Position numbers and translations under genes: made by a program. Under the pieces are notes generated by a model. That model had not been told where the DNA came from. It worked only from the letters and a program-made list of their open reading frames with translations, and ran no database searches. From Dehalococcoidia bacterium (GTDB taxonomy: Bacteria > Chloroflexota > Dehalococcoidia > Dehalococcoidales > UBA3254): 11,828 nt of DNA. Position 1 is the first letter of the stretch. Every line of letters starts with the position of its first letter. The stretch covers positions 1-11,828 of the forward strand of contig JAUYDO010000305.1 of the NCBI GenBank assembly GCA_030691835.1, in the 5' to 3' direction. Shown in pieces: positions 7,129 through 11,828 of the stretch.

Positions 7129-7232
7129 AAAAAAACGCCTCATTCTCTATAATAAGATGAGAGAGGGACTTCCCATCGGGAAGTCCCTCTCTCCGGCGTG
7201 CTTTGTCGCTCGGGGATTTGCTCCCCCGCGAC
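7129..7232 (-). terminator. Hairpin series 3' of the two-CW gene, ending in a T7 run
   Basis: Read on the minus strand after the stop of the 7248-7814 gene, there is first a hairpin at 7205-7232 (GTCGC paired with GCGAC around a GGGG/CCCC core). A very strong hairpin follows at 7160-7192, with a perfect 15-bp stem and a 3-nt loop. Last comes a weaker stem (CTCAT/ATGAG, 7139-7161 region) leading into seven T residues at 7129-7135. The strong stem has no direct T-run on either side, so the actual release point may be the last element. This should separate the two-CW transcript from the hdr block. Confidence 0.5.
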
Positions 7233-7247
7233 CAACCTATCTTATGA

Positions 7248-7814
7248 CTATGAAGGCAGTGTCTTGAGGTCAAGGAGGATACGGTTAACACACACCTCTC
7301 TCAGTTCTCCACCCTTTCCCAGACCAACTGCAACCCAGCAGGGCATCTCGCCGCGGGCATAGACCGGACAGGCATCCCGCTTTCCCGGAGGGCAATGGAG
7401 CATTTCCCAGCAGTGTTTAGGGGCGGACTCGTCCATTTTGATGCCGGCTTTTGCCAGAAGCTTGTCGACCCCCTCTTCCTCTTCTATCCTGAGACCGGCT
7501 TTTGCCAGAAGCTTGTCTATCTCCGACACTGGCTGTTGCATGAACGCCTTCGCCGCCACTGCCTTGTCTGCGGCATCCTCCTCCTTGAGGGTGAGACCGG
7601 CAGCTGCCAGAATCTCACCAATGGTGGGGGCAGGTTCTGGTTGTGCCTTTCTTCTCATCCTGGCAAAAGTAGTCTCGTACAGTCGGCTTGCCAGACCACC
7701 GAAGGCGAAAGCCGGCGCGAGAATGATAAAGCCCACCACCGCCAATACCAGCACCGCCGGAATACCCCAGACGAGAATCACGGACAGTATCCTGAGTGCA
7801 CCATATGTTTCCAT
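7248..7814 (-). CDS. Membrane-anchored protein with helical repeats and a two-CW cysteine domain
   Basis: No characterised function is recognised. The 188-residue protein has one N-terminal transmembrane helix (about 8-34) followed by a basic stretch (ARMRRK, 51-56), so the rest is probably cytoplasmic. Three similar helical segments follow: EILAAAGLTL (67-76), KLLAKAGLRI (101-110) and KLLAKAGIKM (118-127). The C-terminal 55 residues form a cysteine-rich domain with Cys135-Trp136, Cys141, Cys149, Cys159-Trp160 and Cys175. That is the pattern of the small two-CW domain proteins seen in anaerobic bacteria, probably metal- or Fe-S-binding. Start choice is strong: AAAGGAGG at 7821-7828, six bases before the ATG. 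It lies upstream of hdrC on the same strand but hairpins separate them. A link to the redox genes is only suggested by position. Confidence 0.82.
   Translation of the reverse strand: METYGALRILSVILVWGIPAVLVLAVVGFIILAPAFAFGGLASRLYETTFARMRRKAQPEPAPTIGEILAAAGLTLKEEDAADKAVAAKAFMQQPVSEIDKLLAKAGLRIEEEEGVDKLLAKAGIKMDESAPKHCWEMLHCPPGKRDACPVYARGEMPCWVAVGLGKGGELREVCVNRILLDLKTLPS
7444..7517. repeat. Exact 23-bp direct repeat within the two-CW gene
   Basis: The same 23 bases occur at 7444-7466 and 7495-7517, offset by 51 bp (17 codons), and encode the D-K-L-L-A-K-A-G core of helical repeats two and three. Exact nucleotide identity, not just protein similarity, indicates a recent in-frame duplication or ongoing homogenisation. 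A diverged third copy lies near 7594-7610. Confidence 0.85.
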
Positions 7815-8198
7815 TTGACACCTCCTTTCTCAATATTTTTAGAGCTTTGATGACTTCTTTCTAACCGCCCGCCTGATATTTCTTCTTTCTCTATCCGTCT
7901 TTATCATATCAAGCAACTTATATAGAAACATCAGTGATTAAACCCATTTTTGGTCAGCATTTATGCCTATTGATGTAGTTCATTACTACCTGTAGATGAA
8001 GAAATACCTCATGCCGATTTGCCATCGGCACCACGAAAGATGAAAATTCCTCTACCTCGATGGGAGAGGGTAGAGCTTGCCCCGTACTTGATACGGGGGT
8101 GAGACTTTGTTCTACTATTTACACCCCCTCACTCTAACTCTCTCCCACGGTGGGGAGAGAAGACATTATTTTCGTAGGAATTTCACCCTATTTTGTTA
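7815..8198. other. Divergent intergenic region
   Basis: Between the two-CW gene (minus) and the response regulator (plus) there is no plausible gene. The first 190 bases are AT-rich without a convincing promoter for the minus-strand gene that I can defend. A small hairpin, TGCCGA (8012-8017) with TCGGCA (8025-8030), precedes the larger palindromic repeat at 8041-8185. Confidence 0.6.
8041..8185. repeat. MITE-like imperfect palindromic repeat
   Basis: The segment folds on itself. The ends pair as TGAAAATTCCT (8041-8051) with AGGAATTTCA (8176-8185, one bulge), inner arms TGGGAGAGGGTAGAG (8061-8075) with 8132-8147, and a central perfect stem CCCCGTA (8080-8086) with TACGGGG (8092-8098) around a 5-nt loop. 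The arms resemble the widespread bacterial intergenic repeat family built on a TGGGAGAGGGTTAGGGTGAG-like core; that comparison is from memory. There is no open frame, so movement would need a transposase elsewhere. No target-site duplication is obvious. Confidence 0.6.
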
Positions 8199-8227
8199 TT
8201 GAAGCATCGCCCTGACAGCGCTATAAT
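8199..8227 (+). promoter_or_regulatory. Near-consensus sigma-70 promoter of the response regulator/kinase pair
   Basis: TTGAAG (8199-8204) and a perfect TATAAT (8222-8227) are separated by exactly 17 bp. Transcription should start near 8233-8235, giving a leader of about 15 nt. A perfect 10-bp palindrome, TTCAATTGAA (8227-8236), covers the predicted start point and could be a small operator. GAGGA at 8240-8244 is the ribosome binding site. Confidence 0.7.
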
Positions 8228-8248
8228 TCAATTGAATGTGAGGAAACC

Positions 8249-8914
8249 ATGGACAAAATAAGGATTGTTGTCGCTGATGACCACGCTGTGGTAAGGCAGG
8301 GCATCTGCTACCTGCTGGGGAGGGAGCCGGACCTGGAGGTGGTAGGGGAGGCCGGAGATGGGGAGACAGCGATAAAAATCATTGACCAATTGCGACCGGA
8401 CGTAGCTATAGTCGACATAGCCATGCCCAAGCTCAACGGCATCGAGGTCACCAGACAGGTCAAACCCCGTTGCCCGTCCATGGCGGTATTAATCCTCACT
8501 GCCTATGATGATGACGAGTATATCGCCGCGCTTCTGGAAGCGGGAGCCGCCGGCTATTTGCTCAAGGGCGCTGACAGTCGCCAGGTAGTCGAAGCAGTAA
8601 GAGCCGTGCACGCAGGTGAGTCAGTTCTGGACCCCGCCATAGCGCGTAAGGTTTTCAGCGGCTTCATATCATCTTCGACCAGGGTAGGCGCAGAGATGCC
8701 GGTAGAGGAACTCAGCGAACGGGAGATGGAAGTGTTGAAGCTGGCGGCACGGGGCAGGAGCAATAAGGACATCGCCAGCGAACTATCCCTGAGTATGCGG
8801 ACGGTCCAGAGTCACATGGCAAGCATCTTTGATAAGCTTGGCGTGGGCTCCCGGACAGAGGCTGTATTCCAGGCTGTAAAACTGGGATGGCTATCCTTTG
8901 AGGAGCTAGCCTAG
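8249..8914 (+). CDS. NarL/FixJ-family response regulator
   Basis: The 221-residue protein has an N-terminal receiver domain (about 4-120) and a LuxR-type DNA-binding domain (about 153-217). Receiver residues are all present: Asp10 and Asp11 in the acidic pocket, Asp56 as phosphorylation site (AIVDIAMP), Thr84 and Lys106. The output domain shows the family pattern ELSEREMEVLKLAARGRSN, then a recognition helix around SLSMRTVQSHMASIFDKLGV. Phosphorylation by the kinase encoded 52 bp downstream should trigger dimerisation and DNA binding. It has its own near-consensus promoter and GAGGA ribosome binding site. Target genes are not shown by the sequence; the divergent two-CW gene, the hdr block and the nrfD-type gene are all candidates by proximity only. 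Confidence 0.95.
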   Translation: MDKIRIVVADDHAVVRQGICYLLGREPDLEVVGEAGDGETAIKIIDQLRPDVAIVDIAMPKLNGIEVTRQVKPRCPSMAVLILTAYDDDEYIAALLEAGAAGYLLKGADSRQVVEAVRAVHAGESVLDPAIARKVFSGFISSSTRVGAEMPVEELSEREMEVLKLAARGRSNKDIASELSLSMRTVQSHMASIFDKLGVGSRTEAVFQAVKLGWLSFEELA

Positions 8915-8966
8915 GGGGAAAAGGGTATTACAACAATGTAGCCTGGACGCAAACGAGGAAAGTCAT

Positions 8967-10892
8967 TTGAAAACCAGAACGTGGCGTAGCCTTCACATAT
9001 GGTTGGTAGCGGTTATGTTGTCACTCCTGGTGGCAATTCACTACCACGCCTTCGTGTTTGCCGATGTGCGGCTACTAAGTCAGGTAAGCTCTATTTTAAG
9101 CTCTACCCCGATTGGAGATTCGCTGGAGCGCGCCCTTTTCCTGATACCTATAATCTGCGGAGCAGTAATGTTTGGCGTTGGAGGAGGAACGAGCGTCCTG
9201 GCCTTAGCCTCTGCCGCAATGCTCCCTCGAGTCTTCCTTGACTCAGCGGCACCCTGGCAGGCACTGTTCGAAACCGGTGGAATCATTCTTATCGGTGCCC
9301 TGGCAGTCTCACTGTGTGACGCATTACGAAGGGGAAGGCAGCGGCTTGCTGAGTTGGAGAAGACCCAGAGTACGCTCAACTCACAGGTCAAAAGACTGAG
9401 CATGCTTCACATTATCTGGGGCATACTCAGCCAATCTCTGGAACTGGGCCAGGTGTTGAATGCCGCTCGCAACGGAGTGACGCAAATAATGGGGGTTGAC
9501 GCAATGTGGCTCCACCTCTGGGATAGGGAGAAAGGGGCGTTAAAACTGGCCGCTTCCAGCGGTCTGTCTGAAGCGGTGGTACGCAGGCTATGCGAGGGAC
9601 TGGACGGCACGGTGGCGCAATCGAAGCGTCCCATTGCCATCGAGAGCGTGTCTGCTACGCCCGTATTCAAGAGGTTGCTGGAGCAGAGCGGTCTGCAAAG
9701 CGTGCTGAGCGTCCCTCTGGTAGCCAAGGGCGATATATTGGGAACCCTGGGGATAGGCAGCCGTTTGGTATACCACTACACCGCGGATGAGGTGAACCTG
9801 GTCAGCGCCATCGGGCTTCAAATCAGCATGGCTATTGACAACGCTCGCCTCTACGAAAGAGAACGCCTTGTGGCTGAGGCACTGCGGGTTTCCGAGAGAA
9901 ACTACCGGGAATTGTTCGAAAATGCCAGTGACGCTATCTGGGTACATGACCTTAATGGCACGGTCACGGCTGTCAACAGTGCCTTTGAGCAGCTCAGTGG
10001 ATATGGGCGAAATGCCCTGATTGGCGCCAATGTGACCACCCTATTGCCGTCCCACTGTCAATCCAGGGCTGATAAGGAGGCACATGATAAGGTGCTGAAA
10101 GGAGACCCCTCTGAGCCGTATGAGCAGGAGTTGGTCAAGAAAGACGGGAGCGTGGTCACTGTCCAGCTCGGGACCAGCCTGATAAGCAAAGACGGACAGC
10201 CCTGCGCCTTCCAGCATATCGCCCGGGATGTTACGGAAGCAAAGATAATTCAGGATAACCTGAGATTCTACGTGCGACAGGTGAGTCAGGCTCAGGAAGC
10301 AGAGCGCAAGCGTATCGCGCGCGAGTTACATGACGGACCCGTGCAGGCGCTGGTCGCCGTCTCACTAAACCTGGACGGGCTGGTGTCAGGCAGCCCGCCG
10401 GTCTCCGCCAGGGATATTCAAGAGCAGGTGAGAGGCATACTTCAGGAAGTACGGCGCTTTGGCCAGCAGCTACGTCCCTCCATACTGGATGACCTGGGGC
10501 TATTGCCGGCATTAAAATGGCTTGCTTCAGACCTGACCAGGAGCTACGGCGTAGATACGAATGTTGAGGTGATTGGAAAACCGCGCCAGCTTCCATCAGA
10601 GACAGAGTTGATGCTGTTCCGCATCGTTCAGGAGGCATTGACCAATGTGCGGAAGCACTCCGGGGCTAATAGCGCCTGCGTTAGAGTAGAATTCACCAAT
10701 CACAATACCAGGATAGTGGTCAATGACAATGGCAAAGGATTTGAACTGCCCGCCAGGGTAGGGGATTTGGCTAGAATCGGGAAGCTCGGTTTAGCTGGTA
10801 TGCACGAGCGAGTCCAGCTTCTCGGAGGAACACTGAATATTCACAGCGAAGCGGGCAAGGGGACTTCCGTAACTGTCGAGATACCGCAGTAA
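8967..10892 (+). CDS. Membrane sensor histidine kinase, GAF-PAS-HisKA_3-HATPase
   Basis: This 641-residue kinase is the partner of the preceding regulator. The N-terminus has about four hydrophobic helices (11-31, 55-72, 74-90, 101-119) resembling the DUF4118 membrane module of KdpD-type sensors. A coiled linker (120-145), a GAF domain (about 148-297) and a PAS domain (about 310-430, NYRELFENASDAIWVHD to HIARDVTEAK) follow. The HisKA_3 dimerisation domain has phospho-acceptor His455 in ERKRIARELHDGPVQ. The ATPase domain shows the N box (EALTN, Asn560), DNGKGF (587-592), GKLGLAGMHERV (605-616) and GKGTSV (630-635). The start is TTG at 8967, supported by GAGGA at 8955-8959, seven bases before. 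The sensed signal is unknown; I see no haem or Fe-S cysteine motif in PAS or GAF. Confidence 0.93.
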   Translation: MKTRTWRSLHIWLVAVMLSLLVAIHYHAFVFADVRLLSQVSSILSSTPIGDSLERALFLIPIICGAVMFGVGGGTSVLALASAAMLPRVFLDSAAPWQALFETGGIILIGALAVSLCDALRRGRQRLAELEKTQSTLNSQVKRLSMLHIIWGILSQSLELGQVLNAARNGVTQIMGVDAMWLHLWDREKGALKLAASSGLSEAVVRRLCEGLDGTVAQSKRPIAIESVSATPVFKRLLEQSGLQSVLSVPLVAKGDILGTLGIGSRLVYHYTADEVNLVSAIGLQISMAIDNARLYERERLVAEALRVSERNYRELFENASDAIWVHDLNGTVTAVNSAFEQLSGYGRNALIGANVTTLLPSHCQSRADKEAHDKVLKGDPSEPYEQELVKKDGSVVTVQLGTSLISKDGQPCAFQHIARDVTEAKIIQDNLRFYVRQVSQAQEAERKRIARELHDGPVQALVAVSLNLDGLVSGSPPVSARDIQEQVRGILQEVRRFGQQLRPSILDDLGLLPALKWLASDLTRSYGVDTNVEVIGKPRQLPSETELMLFRIVQEALTNVRKHSGANSACVRVEFTNHNTRIVVNDNGKGFELPARVGDLARIGKLGLAGMHERVQLLGGTLNIHSEAGKGTSVTVEIPQ

Positions 10893-10931
10893 GGAAGCAT
10901 CCGCGAAACGACCAAAGTCCCCCTCTCATTT

Positions 10932-10951
10932 AGCCCTGGCGCGCCGGGGCT
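10932..10951. terminator. GC-rich hairpin between convergent genes
   Basis: AGCCCTGG (10932-10939) pairs with CCGGGGCT (10944-10951) through eight pairs, one a T-G wobble, with a 4-nt CGCG loop. It sits 40 bp after the kinase stop and directly abuts the stop of the convergent NrfD-type gene. No T-run follows on either strand, so it is at best a weak or factor-dependent terminator. Confidence 0.35.
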
Positions 10952-10952
10952 C

Positions 10953-11828
10953 TCACTCAGACCGGCTGGCTACCCCCACCTGTTCCTTAGTCGCTGTCTG
11001 CAGGGTCTGCTCGCCTTCATGCTCGCGGTGTTCCCGCAGAACAGGCATCCGGTTCACAATCCATCGGTATACCAGAACCTCGATGGCAACGATGGCGATT
11101 ACGATGAGAAACTCCTTCCAGTTGAAAAGTTCGCGGTGCGGCAGGTTCCAGTTAAGCACAATGAGTGACACGTTGAGCCGGTTGATGACGACCCCGATAA
11201 TGGTGAATATAGCTGTGAACTGTACAAGACCCACTTTTCTTTTTCTGCTTCCGTAAACGAACAGGAAGCATGGGAGGAGGACGAATATCACAACTTCGAC
11301 CAGATACCAGTAGCCAAGAGGTGAATTCAGGAGGTTCCAGTGATTTCCATGAGCGAGAGCGAGTACTTTCAGGGCGAAGTAGGTGATAAGCACGAAAGAA
11401 GCGGCTGTTCCGAGACCCAGGGTGACATTGTCAAGGCTTGCCAGGTAGCCAGTGTCAGCCCGGTTCCTGAAGAAACGCTGTGTAAGGAAGCTAACGAAGA
11501 TAACCATGCATAGCCCGGCGGCAATGGCTGAAACGAAAAACAACACCGGTAAGTACGGCGAGTACCATAGAGGATGTAGTTTCCCCGGGGTAAGAAGGAA
11601 CATTGCGCCGAGGGCTGACTGGTGAAGTGTTGAAAGAATCACGCCGAAGATGGTGAGCACGATGGTCAATGCCACTGTAACCCTGCGGAGCGTCTTCCAG
11701 CCACCCCACTCACATATTCGCGGCGAAAACTCAATAAACTGGCAGGAAAGGTACAGGGCTACATGCCACGCCACCAGAAACAGCACCGAGGCTGTGCCAA
11801 ACGAAATGAACATGGGATAGGGCAGACG
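10953..11828 (-). CDS. nrfD: NrfD/HybB-family membrane subunit, 5' end outside window
   Basis: The protein is an integral quinone-reactive subunit of the NrfD/PsrC/HybB family, which couples an extracytoplasmic iron-sulfur or molybdoenzyme partner to the membrane quinone pool. The 291 visible residues contain about seven transmembrane helices and the family block STLHQSALGAMFLL then PGKLHPLWYSP, close to the HybB type. The C-terminus ends in a charged tail (EHREHEGEQTLQTATKEQ). An ATG at 11813 exists, but the frame stays open with coding-like sequence (Arg-Leu-Pro-Tyr-Pro) to the window edge. Family members are usually near 390-400 residues, so roughly 100 residues are missing and the true start lies beyond 11828. 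Partner genes, normally an FeS protein and a large subunit, are expected just outside. It converges with the kinase, leaving 60 bp between stops. Confidence 0.88.
   Translation of the reverse strand, partial: RLPYPMFISFGTASVLFLVAWHVALYLSCQFIEFSPRICEWGGWKTLRRVTVALTIVLTIFGVILSTLHQSALGAMFLLTPGKLHPLWYSPYLPVLFFVSAIAAGLCMVIFVSFLTQRFFRNRADTGYLASLDNVTLGLGTAASFVLITYFALKVLALAHGNHWNLLNSPLGYWYLVEVVIFVLLPCFLFVYGSRKRKVGLVQFTAIFTIIGVVINRLNVSLIVLNWNLPHRELFNWKEFLIVIAIVAIEVLVYRWIVNRMPVLREHREHEGEQTLQTATKEQVGVASRSE

Noticed and set aside
7395..7850. Plus-strand open frames of 151 and 126 codons opposite the two-CW gene
   Set aside because: They mirror the repetitive minus-strand gene, which has a strong ribosome binding site, a membrane helix and conserved Cys-Trp pairs.
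1..11828. CRISPR arrays, tRNA or rRNA genes, insertion-sequence transposases
   Set aside because: I found no regularly spaced repeats, no tRNA-like cloverleaf or rRNA sequence and no transposase or integrase frame. The only repeats are the short ones listed.

Overview
The window reads as part of the chromosome of an uncultured anaerobic bacterium, most likely a Chloroflexota of the Dehalococcoidia type. That placement is an inference. It rests on heterodisulfide-reductase genes in a non-methanogen, a NarL-type two-component pair, a 'two-CW' cysteine protein, an NrfD/HybB membrane subunit and palindromic interspersed repeats; no rRNA or other phylogenetic marker is present.

Layout. Positions 1-401 are non-coding, with several hairpins and short repeats. 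One plus-strand gene (402-1115) encodes a seven-helix membrane protein of unknown function. A minus-strand block of tightly packed genes follows, transcribed from about 7080 down to 1182: hdrC, hdrB, hdrA, mvhD and a stand-alone cyclic-nucleotide-binding-type protein. hdrC/hdrB and hdrA/mvhD overlap by 4 bp each, so the four redox proteins are almost certainly made together. Upstream, also on the minus strand and separated by strong hairpins, lies a small membrane-anchored protein with internal repeats and a two-CW domain (7248-7814). A 434-bp divergent intergenic region (7815-8248) carries a MITE-like imperfect palindrome and a near-consensus sigma-70 promoter. That promoter drives a NarL/FixJ response regulator and its GAF-PAS-HisKA_3 histidine kinase (8249-10892). 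Convergent to the kinase is an NrfD/HybB-family quinone-reactive membrane subunit that runs off the right edge.

How the genes fit together. HdrA, HdrB, HdrC and MvhD form a cytoplasmic iron-sulfur flavoprotein complex of the kind used for flavin-based electron bifurcation or confurcation. HdrB keeps both complete CCG motifs, so a disulfide- or thiol-type reaction is plausible, although the methanogen substrate CoM-S-S-CoB is not expected here. The main point of interest is HdrA. It is 1124 residues instead of the usual roughly 650, because a complete GltD/NfnB-like iron-sulfur, FAD and NAD(P) oxidoreductase module of about 470 residues is spliced into it immediately before its second ferredoxin-like motif. 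No hydrogenase or formate dehydrogenase lies beside it in the window, so the built-in pyridine-nucleotide module may be the electron entry or exit port. The NrfD protein belongs to a membrane respiratory complex whose other genes lie outside the window. The two-component system could regulate either neighbour, but the sequence does not show which.
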